Of a stretch of DNA of 5,092 nt, positions 1-5,092 are shown in pieces. The translations under genes and the position numbers were made by a program. This DNA comes from Thermoplasmata archaeon (lineage in GTDB: Archaea > Thermoplasmatota > Thermoplasmata > Thermoplasmatales > Thermoplasmataceae): the NCBI GenBank assembly GCA_021804185.1, contig JAJZKL010000124.1, positions 1 through 5,092 of the forward strand, written 5' to 3'. Below the pieces are notes generated by a model. That model had not been told where the DNA came from. It did not search any database and saw only the letters and a list, made by a program, of their open reading frames with translations. Numbering within the stretch: position 1 is the stretch's first letter; each line of letters begins with the position of its first letter.

Positions 1-5
1 TCTTT

Positions 6-152
6 TCACCATTTACTATCTGTTCTCTGTATTCCTTCTGCTCTGACCTCGTGATCAAAGTGCTTACCTGTTACTGGATAGTGTTCTACATCCTCCAGGA
101 AATTCTCATCAATAGGCTTTGGCTTGTAATCCAGTGATTCTAATTTTACCAT
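6..152 (-). CDS. Small hypothetical protein, 48 aa
   Basis: This is a complete short gene with ATG at 152-150 and TGA at 8-6. The protein begins MVKLESLDYKPKP and ends GIQRTDSKW. It is acidic (11 Asp/Glu against 7 Lys/Arg), has three histidines (24, 31, 34), no cysteine, no membrane segment and no recognisable domain. I do not recognise the family. It is supported as a gene by a perfect GGTGAT Shine-Dalgarno site just upstream of the ATG, by TATA-like sequence a suitable distance further upstream, by ordinary-looking codon use, and by its divergent arrangement with purM. The function is unknown. It could be a soluble small protein or part of a larger one. Its coding status is fairly likely but rests on signals, not homology. 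Confidence 0.62.
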   Translation of the reverse strand: MVKLESLDYKPKPIDENFLEDVEHYPVTGKHFDHEVRAEGIQRTDSKW

Positions 153-155
153 CTT

Positions 156-161
156 ATCACC
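156..161 (-). promoter_or_regulatory. Shine-Dalgarno site of the 48-aa gene
   Basis: The minus strand reads GGTGAT followed by AAG and then the ATG at 152. This matches the archaeal 16S rRNA 3' tail (AUCACC) exactly and decides the start codon of the small gene. Confidence 0.65.
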
Positions 162-162
162 T

Positions 163-229
163 TTTCCAGATAGCTTGATAATTATTTAAATTATACGTTG
201 TTTCCATTCAAAATTTAAAAATCTGGAAA
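163..229. repeat. 9-bp inverted repeat in the divergent promoter region
   Basis: TTTCCAGAT at 163-171 is matched by its exact reverse complement ATCTGGAAA at 221-229, with 49 bases between. The arms flank the TATA-like sequence of the small gene and lie upstream of the purM promoter. This could be a pair of operator half-sites for a regulator acting on both genes, but a 9-bp match in AT-rich DNA may be chance. Confidence 0.3.
181..196 (-). promoter_or_regulatory. TATA-like promoter of the 48-aa gene
   Basis: The minus strand reads GTATAATTTAAATAAT here, with overlapping TATA-like hexamers. Transcription starting about 26 bases downstream would begin near 160-168, giving a very short leader that still contains the GGTGAT site. 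This is inferred from spacing only. Confidence 0.4.
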
Positions 230-247
230 CCTTCTGCCATGATAAGA

Positions 248-255
248 TTTTATTT
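248..255 (+). promoter_or_regulatory. TATA box of purM
   Basis: TTTTATTT is centred about 24-26 bases before the purM ATG at 275. At normal archaeal spacing this puts the transcription start at or next to the A of the start codon, so purM is probably leaderless. A weak GTGAT at 262-266 is the only Shine-Dalgarno candidate. Confidence 0.45.
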
Positions 256-274
256 GTTGTTGTGATATCAATCT

Positions 275-1291
275 ATGCCCAGAAGTTCATCCAATTTTGT
301 AGATCGCAAGCAACAGGGCGATTTTGTAAGTCAGTTCATAAGGCAGCTAAAATTCAAAAGGGAAGATTTCAGGACAATAGGGAGCTTTGGAGGGTTTACC
401 TCACTGATTGATCTTGGTAATTTTGCAGTATCCTTAAACACAGATGGAGTTGGAACCAAGGTGCTCATAGCCGATGAGGCTGAAAGGTGGGATACAATAG
501 GAATAGACTGCATTGCAATGAATGTCAACGATGCCCTCACTGCAGGAGCGGAACCCATCGCTATGGTAGATTACATTGCTCTCAGGGAGACAAACCAGGA
601 AGTCTCAAGACAGCTCGGGATGGGATTTAACGTGGGTGCCCAGATCGCCAACATAACCATTGTAGGGGGCGAGACCTCTATAATACCGGATCTGGTAAAG
701 AATATGGATGTATCCGGCACAACTCTGGGCATAGTACAGAAGAGCCAGATAGTAAATGGTGAAAAGATCAGGGACGGTGACGTCATATTTGCACTTCAGA
801 GCAGTGGCCTTCATTCAAACGGATTCACAACTGTGAGAAGTATAATCAGGGAAAATGAGATCTCCCTCGACTCTAAATTCCCCGGTGACACCAAGAAGTC
901 TGTTGATGTACTCCTTGAGCCTACCAGGATTTATGTCAGGGAGATACTTGACATACTCAACATCGTCAATATAAAGGGAATGGCCAATATTACTGGCGGG
1001 GGACTCAAAAACCTGAGCCGTATGAAAGATATGAAATACGTTATCGAAGATCCATTTGAGCCGCAGAATGTTTTCAAGCAATTAATGAGTATGGGTGGGC
1101 TTGATTATGCCCAGATGTATGAAACATTCAACATGGGTATAGGATATGTGGTTGTAATTGATGAAGAAAGCCGCATCGATTTCATAAACACTTTAAGAAA
1201 CAGGGTTCAGTTCAAAGAAATAGGTCATGTAGAGAACGGGTCAGGAATAGTGATTCCAAAATACGAAACGGAATTTTCGGGGTACTATTGA
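275..1291 (+). CDS. purM: Phosphoribosylformylglycinamidine cyclo-ligase (AIR synthetase)
   Basis: PurM closes the imidazole ring of formylglycinamidine ribonucleotide using ATP, giving aminoimidazole ribonucleotide in the cytoplasmic purine pathway. The 338-residue length is normal for the family. Visible motifs in order are DGVGTK at 57-62, MNVNDALTAGAEP at 82-94 with DYIA at 99-102 (ATP/Mg and N-terminal AIRS domain), VGGETS at 130-135, SSGLHSNGF at 176-184 with TVR after it, LEPTRIYV at 214-221, ITGGGLKN at 239-246, and a C-terminal NMGIGYVVV strand. These fit PurM rather than PurL or the selenophosphate synthetase and HypE relatives. The N-terminus is short compared with bacterial PurM, as is usual in archaea. 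The ATG at 275 is supported by a TATA box at leaderless spacing. No other purine gene is in the window, so it appears to be a single-gene unit here. The gene looks intact. Confidence 0.95.
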   Translation: MPRSSSNFVDRKQQGDFVSQFIRQLKFKREDFRTIGSFGGFTSLIDLGNFAVSLNTDGVGTKVLIADEAERWDTIGIDCIAMNVNDALTAGAEPIAMVDYIALRETNQEVSRQLGMGFNVGAQIANITIVGGETSIIPDLVKNMDVSGTTLGIVQKSQIVNGEKIRDGDVIFALQSSGLHSNGFTTVRSIIRENEISLDSKFPGDTKKSVDVLLEPTRIYVREILDILNIVNIKGMANITGGGLKNLSRMKDMKYVIEDPFEPQNVFKQLMSMGGLDYAQMYETFNMGIGYVVVIDEESRIDFINTLRNRVQFKEIGHVENGSGIVIPKYETEFSGYY

Positions 1292-1346
1292 CAACTCACT
1301 ATCACCCTTTAAATATTTTATAATCTTTGTAGTTATTAAAGTTACA

Positions 1347-1358
1347 TTTAGATTAAAT
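1347..1358 (+). promoter_or_regulatory. TATA-like promoter of the NifX-like gene
   Basis: TTTAGATTAAAT lies about 28 bases (centre to A of ATG) before the start at 1382, as expected for a leaderless archaeal transcript. No Shine-Dalgarno site is seen before that ATG. A T6 run at 1360-1365 follows directly and could also serve as a purM transcription stop. Confidence 0.4.
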
Positions 1359-1381
1359 CTTTTTTCAAACTTTACCAAACC

Positions 1382-1732
1382 ATGAAAATCGTTGCAGTTG
1401 TAGACGAAGAGAATTATGTGACACCTCTGGAATATGGTAATTCCATCATGGTGATAGATGATGAGACAAAGCAGATAAAGGAATACGAAAACCCGGGTTT
1501 TGGATCACCATACGGAGGCAAGGAGAGATGCATGCAGGGCATTCTTTCACTCAAACCAGATGCTATTGTTGTGAAGGAAGGAGTATTGTGCCCCGGCTCA
1601 TATCACATGTCTCTGGGTAAGATGAAGTACATGCCCGTGGAAGAAGAAAAGTTGGATGATATCCTGAAAAATCTTCCCAAGGTCAAAGAAAACATGGTCG
1701 AAGAACTGGACATGAACATGTACAGGGAATAA
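1382..1732 (+). CDS. NifX/NifB-C-terminal-like protein (dinitrogenase Fe-Mo cofactor biosynthesis family)
   Basis: This 116-residue protein begins MKIVAVVDEEN and has the pattern of the Nitro_FeMo-Co fold (the family of NifX, NafY and the NifB C-terminus): an N-terminal strand, a PLEYGNSIMVID strand at 15-25, an acidic turn, a Lys/Glu strand near 30-37, a Gly-rich segment at 39-46, helix 47-57, then PDAIVVKEG at 59-67. The family binds iron-sulfur or Fe-Mo cofactor clusters in nitrogen fixers, but many archaea without nitrogenase carry stand-alone members of unknown role. Cys50, Cys70 and His75 are possible cluster ligands. The C-terminal 30 residues are a charged helix. No nif genes are nearby, so a nitrogen-fixation role is not suggested. 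It ends 15 bases before the convergent DUF99 gene. Family assignment is by pattern, without a search. Confidence 0.65.
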   Translation: MKIVAVVDEENYVTPLEYGNSIMVIDDETKQIKEYENPGFGSPYGGKERCMQGILSLKPDAIVVKEGVLCPGSYHMSLGKMKYMPVEEEKLDDILKNLPKVKENMVEELDMNMYRE

Positions 1733-1747
1733 TCCCTTCAAATTTTA

Positions 1748-2296
1748 TCAAAGTATACTGGAAATCATTCTGGCAAGTCTCAAAGGTTCCGGTAGATTCC
1801 CGAAAATTATACTTTTTCTCACAAGCAGCTCAGCATCTTTCTTTTGAATCCCTTCCAGGTTGGCAAAGACATTGAAATTTTCCCGAACCGACAGTAACAC
1901 GGTGGCAGTCTTTTCAAGTATGGCAATTCTTATTTCGGGTTCGTGAGTGTGCCTGATTATTGCACGTTTCATTGATTCAGTGTCTGGGTTTTGTTTCACA
2001 ATAGACAGAACGGGAATGTCTGTGGATGAGTAGATCTCAGATATGTTACAGATGTTCAAACCTGCAAAGGTGATTCCAGACATCATCATATAATTACATC
2101 TTTCTGCGTAATTTTTTTGAATTTCATCAATTATTACCCTTGTTGAATCAGTGCCATCCACCTCAACCTTGGATCTGCTGATTCCCTCAATGCGACCGTC
2201 CATCCTGACAAGGACAAATGCCAGAGTTTCCTTCTCAGTCTCTGCTCTGTCAAAGGGGGCACCGCATATCCCAACAATCCTGGAAAGTTTCTTCAC
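1748..2296 (-). CDS. DUF99 family protein (endonuclease V-like superfamily)
   Basis: This 182-residue protein matches the archaeal DUF99 layout: RIVGICGAPF at 6-15, a hydrophobic strand ending in VLVRMDG at 28-34, EGISRSKVEVDGTDST at 37-52 (the family's VDGxDAT signature), then SGITFAGLNICNISEI at 73-88 and a PV...P-D-E segment followed by helices. DUF99 proteins are related to the endonuclease V/RNase H-like fold, and their role is not established. Two positions that I recall as acidic in typical members are changed here: the Asp pair in the first motif is CG (11-12), and the Asp after GFN is Asn84. The start is GTG at 2296. The upstream ATG near 2306 is out of frame, and a TATATA element about 22 bases upstream of the GTG supports a leaderless start. 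It is monocistronic and convergent with the NifX-like gene. Confidence 0.75.
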   Translation of the reverse strand: MKKLSRIVGICGAPFDRAETEKETLAFVLVRMDGRIEGISRSKVEVDGTDSTRVIIDEIQKNYAERCNYMMMSGITFAGLNICNISEIYSSTDIPVLSIVKQNPDTESMKRAIIRHTHEPEIRIAILEKTATVLLSVRENFNVFANLEGIQKKDAELLVRKSIIFGNLPEPLRLARMISSIL

Positions 2297-2314
2297 AGTA
2301 TTCCATGGTAACCG

Positions 2315-2321
2315 TATATAT
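2315..2321 (-). promoter_or_regulatory. TATA box of the DUF99 gene
   Basis: TATATAT lies about 22 bases upstream of the GTG at 2296 on the minus strand. The spacing is slightly short but compatible with transcription starting at or within a few bases of the start codon, and it favours the GTG over the out-of-frame ATG. Confidence 0.45.
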
Positions 2322-2710
2322 CTCTATTTTCCAACTTTCCACGTATTCCCAGGATTCTGTGATTCGACAGGTTGAAGGGCAGATCAAGTGGGGGTGCCTA
2401 TCAGAGATGCAATATTCAAGAGTTTCTGGTGTTCGATCGGCATACCATGGAATTCTATTTTGAGTTCATGGATCTGGAGTCACAGTATTGCATAACATGG
2501 GCTTTGTTTCTCCGTAGTTTGAGCTTCTTCACTACGAGAAACAATTAGTTCTTTACAGCATCTTTCTCCTCTTTTTCATGCCCAGCTGCTGTCACTCAAA
2601 GTTATGGAGTAGTTATGGATCGAATGAGGCCATATGAATTACTGTTATTCAGGTGCTGTAATACGTTCACTTTAAGAACAAGCGGGAAATGGTTCCCCCA
2701 GATAGCCTTG
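2322..2710. other. Region without a convincing gene between DUF99 and the HTH regulator
   Basis: This stretch holds no supported gene. A plus-strand frame is open from 2363 to the TAG ending at 2549 (start candidate TTG at 2372 or ATG at 2448), but it has no ribosome site or recognisable domain. The notable content is the long hairpin at 2504-2544, followed by a pyrimidine-rich tract (2551-2577). The plus frame of the HTH gene is open from 2615, so the last part (2615-2710) could be an N-terminal extension of that protein. A weak TTTAAG element at 2671-2676 may be the TATA box for the shorter start. No tRNA or CRISPR-like pattern is seen. Confidence 0.4.
2504..2544. repeat. Intergenic hairpin with 14-bp stem and one bulged base
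   Basis: The left arm TTGTTTCTCCGTAGT (2504-2518) pairs with the right arm ACTACGAGAAACAA (2531-2544). All 14 bases of the right arm pair, with a single extra C bulged in the left arm and a 12-base loop. On the plus strand it is followed by TTAGTTCTTT and then a pyrimidine-rich tract, so it could end a plus-strand transcript. However, no gene on that strand lies directly upstream. Other possibilities are a small structured RNA, an operator, or an insertion-sequence or MITE remnant. Confidence 0.55.
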
Positions 2711-3340
2711 ATGGAAGTGGAGATGGAATTCAGGCAACCGGTAAAATGGATCAGGGACGTTGTGCAGACGCATTCTGCAAGCATCAGAATCCGTGATATT
2801 AGGATGAGCAGTGAGGGTGCCAGGGATCTCATTGAGATTTTCATGCCTGGTGGCGAGGTCAGGGGTTTCTCATCGGAACTCATTGAACAGAAGAGGACCA
2901 GGATCGGCAGTGTCACAATAATGGATGATAACCATGCCACTGCAATAGTGAACGCACACGAATGTGCAGTCTGCAAGGCAATACTTAACTGGGACCTTTT
3001 CCTCATAGAAGCTTATTCCAATGCATCCGGCAATATCATAATGAAGTGGCTTGTTCCTGATGAAGCCACAGTGAAAAGCTTCCTGAATAGACTTGAAGAA
3101 GATGGGGTTAAATTTGATCTTCTGAAGAAGAGATCCCTCTCTAAGAGAAGTGATATTACAACCAGGCAGGAATATGTTGTCAAAACTGCACTAGAACTTG
3201 GATTTTTTGACTACCCAAAGAAGGTGAACTTAGAGGGCCTTTCCAGAAGGTTGAACGTATCCTATGTCACACTGGCCGAAATACTGAGGCGTGCCGAGAA
3301 GAACATAATTTCCTCATATTTCAAGAAAAAGGAAGAATAA
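2711..3340 (+). CDS. HTH_10 (bacterio-opsin activator-type) transcription regulator
   Basis: With the start chosen here the protein has 209 residues. The N-terminal half (about 1-140) is an alpha/beta sensor-like region as in other archaeal Bat/HTH_10 proteins, starting MEVEMEFRQPVKWIRD. It carries HECAVC with Cys85 and Cys88, a possible metal or thiol switch. Residues 148-204 are the HTH_10 DNA-binding domain: TTRQEYVVKTALELGFFDYP, then a conserved P-K-K-V-N-L-E-G-L-S-R-R-L-N-V-S helix-turn-helix and a final recognition helix region (LAEILRRAEKNI). Such proteins bind DNA and activate or repress genes; the target here is unknown. The frame stays open upstream to an ATG at 2615 (241 residues), but that extension lacks the family's look, so 2711 (or 2723) is preferred. 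Neither start has a convincing Shine-Dalgarno site. It converges, six bases apart, on the decayed hemerythrin gene, so it does not share a transcript with it. Confidence 0.82.
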   Translation: MEVEMEFRQPVKWIRDVVQTHSASIRIRDIRMSSEGARDLIEIFMPGGEVRGFSSELIEQKRTRIGSVTIMDDNHATAIVNAHECAVCKAILNWDLFLIEAYSNASGNIIMKWLVPDEATVKSFLNRLEEDGVKFDLLKKRSLSKRSDITTRQEYVVKTALELGFFDYPKKVNLEGLSRRLNVSYVTLAEILRRAEKNIISSYFKKKEE

Positions 3341-3346
3341 TTCCCC

Positions 3347-4025
3347 TCAGATAAATGCTTTATCTTTATCATCGGTGATTTTCAATTGGAACTCAATCAG
3401 GTTTTCGGAAGCAATGGAACTGGGTGGATCACCCCTTCTTCCAGGTTAACATGATCAAACAGATGATCTGTCAGCTCTATGGCAAGTTCATGGGGTATGT
3501 ACTTCGCAAATTCTATTCCATCCTTATCATTCTGCCCATCTCTTCGTGATCATGCATAATTTTAGGGAAGCTGTTCGTGACCTCCTCTCCTAGATCTCTC
3601 AGAGATCTTCCCACTTCAAAGGTTGCTGGCTGAATTTCCATGGGCTTTAATTCCCATAGGCCCGAAGGTACTCTTTTCTTCATGCCAGGTCATAGACTTT
3701 CCGTACACAGATGGAGGTCCATGGAAAGGTAAAATGATTTCGTTCGATCTCATCTCCCATCTTGCGAATGTGGAATTCCCGATCACAAATGTTAAACTTA
3801 GTTCTGGCAATGTCATGAGCCCCTTTACTTTTTGTCCCGTAATCACCAGGTCTCTCATGGAGATATGCAAGAATGGGATCTACAGCTTGGTTTTCTTTTA
3901 TCCAGGAGGTATCTGAAAATCCTGATCACTTCCGAAAATAACCTACCCGCCTCAGTTTGTTCTCCGGAAACTTCCCCCAGCATCTCAATCAGTTCCTGGT
4001 GTTCTTCATCCAGAATGTTTTTCAT
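3347..4025 (-). pseudogene. Hemerythrin (HHE)-like protein, broken by several frameshifts
   Basis: No intact gene lies here, but five minus-strand segments in changing frames join in order. Segment A from 4025 reads MKNILDEEHQELIEMLGEV...IFRYLLD. It shifts near 3900 into KENQAVDPILAYLHERPGD...REFHIRKMGDEIE, which stops at 3680. Near 3683 it shifts into a frame with FEVGRSLRDLGEEV and KIMHDHEEMGRMI, stopping at 3513. Near 3530 it shifts into FAKYIPHELAIELTDHLFDHV-NLEEGVIHP, and near 3418 into ENLIEFQLKITDDKDKAFI with TGA at 3347. The EEH, H-x-E-type and HV-N-L-E-E patterns fit the hemerythrin/HHE cation-binding family (di-iron, oxygen or redox sensing and storage). The joined length is about 225 residues. 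The frame is also open upstream of the Met to about 4115 (with PTIQSWQ just before it), so the original start may have been near 4100 under the TATA box. One or two HHE domains are possible. Sequencing error is the alternative, but the neighbouring genes are all intact. Confidence 0.62.
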
Positions 4026-4121
4026 CTGCCATGACTGTATAGTGGGGCGGTCATTATTATCAATAGTCCCGAATCTTTTCAGTATTGATTTGAAAACAGA
4101 CCAGAATGGAGGGAGTCAGTG

Positions 4122-4130
4122 ATTTTATAT
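4122..4130 (-). promoter_or_regulatory. TATA box, probable relic promoter of the hemerythrin-like pseudogene
   Basis: The minus strand reads ATATAAAAT, a good archaeal TATA box. Transcription would start near 4100. No ATG is found there now in the coding frame, so the original start codon may have been lost, or translation may have begun at the ATG at 4025. Confidence 0.4.
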
Positions 4131-4157
4131 TGTCTTTTTTAAATAGCTTTAGCGGGG

Positions 4158-4162
4158 AAAAA
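4158..4162 (-). terminator. Possible oligo-T terminator of the cupin/membrane-protein operon
   Basis: About 22 bases past the membrane-protein stop the minus strand carries TTTTT, preceded by a shorter TTTT run near 4174-4177. Archaeal RNA polymerase often stops at such T-runs without a hairpin. This is positional inference only. Confidence 0.3.
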
Positions 4163-4184
4163 GTGTATACATGTAAAAGTAAAT

Positions 4185-4655
4185 TCAATAATCGTCACCG
4201 TATCCTTTTTTCTTAACAGTGGGAGTCTTCTTTGGCCTTGAGATCAATATCATGTTTACAAGGTGAAATGCCACTGAGATCATTATGGCAATGAGTCCAG
4301 TGATTGCAAGTGGTTTCCCCACTGACAGTGACACCGATCCGGAAAATCCAGTAAAGAATGCCACCACTCCTATGTTAAGCAGAATGTATTCTTTGGAAAC
4401 AGTTGAGTTGATAAAGGCGCTGCTTCTAGTAAGGCCAGAAGCAAACATGTAAGAGAGACCGAACACTATCATTGCAACAAAGCCAAAGAGCCACAATATG
4501 AAAATTGCATCACGGGTCAGGTTCATGATTCCAGCTATACTCAATGTCAGGAAAACCAGTCCTGCAAACAGGTAGATAAAGCTCGTGGCTATGAATCTTA
4601 TTACTAGAGCGGTATCAACTCCAGGGGATCGCCTTTCATGTGGATAATATGCCAT
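4185..4655 (-). CDS. Four-helix integral membrane protein of unknown function
   Basis: This 156-residue protein has a short polar N-terminus (MAYYPHERRSPGVD), four predicted membrane helices at about 19-44, 50-73, 90-110 and 115-138, and a basic, lysine-rich C-terminal tail ending KKKGYGDDY. By the positive-inside rule both ends are probably cytoplasmic. The second helix (GFVAMIVFGLSYMFASG, 58-74) resembles a stretch found in NnrS and heme-copper oxidase subunit I-like membrane proteins, but no heme-ligand histidine pattern is evident (the only membrane histidine is His131), so I do not assign that function. The start is ATG at 4655: a GGAGG site lies eight bases upstream, inside the five-codon extension that a TTG start at 4670 would give. 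It lies 25 bases downstream of the cupin gene and is very probably co-transcribed with it. Confidence 0.72.
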   Translation of the reverse strand: MAYYPHERRSPGVDTALVIRFIATSFIYLFAGLVFLTLSIAGIMNLTRDAIFILWLFGFVAMIVFGLSYMFASGLTRSSAFINSTVSKEYILLNIGVVAFFTGFSGSVSLSVGKPLAITGLIAIMISVAFHLVNMILISRPKKTPTVKKKGYGDDY

Positions 4656-4663
4656 AAATTGTT

Positions 4664-4668
4664 CCTCC
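4664..4668 (-). promoter_or_regulatory. Shine-Dalgarno site GGAGG of the membrane-protein gene
   Basis: The minus strand reads GGAGG, then AACAATTT, then the ATG at 4655. It selects that ATG over the upstream in-frame TTG at 4670 and indicates internal translation on a transcript that starts upstream with the cupin gene. Confidence 0.7.
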
Positions 4669-4680
4669 AATATACATGAT

Positions 4681-5092
4681 TCAGAGATAGCTGTTTTTTA
4701 GTAACTTTTTCATGACTTCCGTGTGATCGCTATCATCAGGGACTGGAGAAACAAAGTGAAGTGCCTCCATATCTGTTTCTGCCCTGATCCCTCTCTTCTT
4801 TCCACCCGGTACCACCAGAATACTGCCCGGATTAAGCGGCACTTCCCCGTTACCGGCGAAAGCGGTACCAGTGCCCGTGAACACTGCGAATATAAGGTCC
4901 GTGGATGGTGAATGCACAGGTATGAACTGCCCTGCCTTTATGTAAGTGATTATGACCTTGTAGTTATCTGTGCCATAAATCCCCACAGGGTTGAATCTGT
5001 CCTTAAGGTAAACTCTTTCCTTATCAATGCTTGTTACCTTGACCCTATCTTCTCCGGGGGAGTTCTGCAACCTTCGGAAAATTCCTGAAAGT
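4681..5092 (-). CDS. Cupin-fold protein, 5' end probably outside the window
   Basis: The protein is a single small cupin barrel. Numbered from the TTG at 5070 (129 residues), motif 1 is G47-x5-H53 running to G66 (AGQFIPVHS...FTGTG) and motif 2 is G82-x5-P88-G-G90. Most of the usual metal ligands are missing: the second His of HxH is Pro55, the Glu position is not conserved, and the motif 2 His is replaced in KKRG (91-94). His53 and His105 remain. It may therefore bind a small ligand or act as a sensor rather than a metal-dependent enzyme; this is inferred. The frame stays open from 5070 to the window edge (reading FRRLQN before the PGEDR segment), and the TTG has no clear Shine-Dalgarno site, so the true start may lie beyond 5092. 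It is the first visible gene of a minus-strand operon with the four-helix membrane protein. Confidence 0.72.
   Translation of the reverse strand, partial: LSGIFRRLQNSPGEDRVKVTSIDKERVYLKDRFNPVGIYGTDNYKVIITYIKAGQFIPVHSPSTDLIFAVFTGTGTAFAGNGEVPLNPGSILVVPGGKKRGIRAETDMEALHFVSPVPDDSDHTEVMKKLLKNSYL

Noticed and set aside
331..1081. Four minus-strand open frames opposite purM
   Set aside because: They are shadows of the purM coding sequence without any features of their own.
2395..2445. Possible tRNA suggested by GTTCGATCG
   Set aside because: No acceptor stem, anticodon arm or full T-arm can be folded around it.
2301..2452. Inverted 10-bp match TTCCATGGTA (2301-2310) and TACCATGGAA (2443-2452)
   Set aside because: The core CCATGG is itself a palindrome, so the real information is only a few bases; flanking bases do not match. 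Probably chance.
2363..2549. Plus-strand open frame of about 62 codons, rich in aromatic residues
   Set aside because: It has no convincing start, Shine-Dalgarno site or domain, and its end runs through the hairpin. It was considered as a transposase remnant but no DDE pattern can be supported.
2602..3006. 134-residue minus-strand open frame
   Set aside because: It is antisense to the HTH_10 gene, which has clear domain support.
3616..3870. 84-residue open frame on the minus strand
   Set aside because: It overlaps the hemerythrin-like segments in a different frame, shows no family pattern, and its open length is expected from the decayed gene around it.
3623..4122. Two overlapping plus-strand open frames (97 and 96 residues)
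   Set aside because: They are antisense shadows of the decayed hemerythrin-like gene, with no ribosome site and no domain features.

Overview
The window looks like chromosomal DNA of a Thermoplasmata archaeon (Thermoplasmatales-like). The evidence is the mix of TATA-type promoters about 25-28 bases upstream of start codons (leaderless genes), GGTGAT/GGAGG Shine-Dalgarno sites on other genes, a short archaeal-style PurM, a DUF99 protein and a bacterio-opsin-activator-type (HTH_10) regulator. This placement comes from family knowledge and sequence style, not from a search.

Layout from left to right. A complete 48-residue small gene (minus strand, 152-6) and purM (plus strand, 275-1291) diverge from a shared AT-rich promoter region that carries a 9-bp inverted repeat. 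Next comes a lone NifX/NifB-C-terminal-like protein (1382-1732, plus), which converges on a DUF99 gene (2296-1748, minus). A roughly 400-base region without a convincing gene (2297-2710) contains a strong 14-bp hairpin at 2504-2544. It is followed by an HTH_10 transcription regulator (2711-3340, plus) carrying a CxxC pair.

The stretch 3347 to about 4025-4100 has no intact gene. Read on the minus strand it is the wreck of a hemerythrin (HHE)-like gene: five consecutive segments in shifting frames join into one protein of about 225-250 residues that ends six bases from the regulator's stop codon. At the right edge a two-gene minus-strand operon encodes a degenerate cupin (its 5' end probably lies outside the window) and a four-helix membrane protein with a clear Shine-Dalgarno site, which moves the membrane protein's start to an ATG at 4655.

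Functionally, only PurM has a firmly known reaction (step 5 of purine synthesis). The regulator, the decayed hemerythrin, the cupin and the membrane protein suggest an accessory neighbourhood possibly linked to redox or oxygen, but this is only inferred. I see no CRISPR array, tRNA, rRNA or intact mobile element, and no clear new multi-gene system. The most informative observations are the decayed hemerythrin gene, the unexplained hairpin and the small gene at the left edge.
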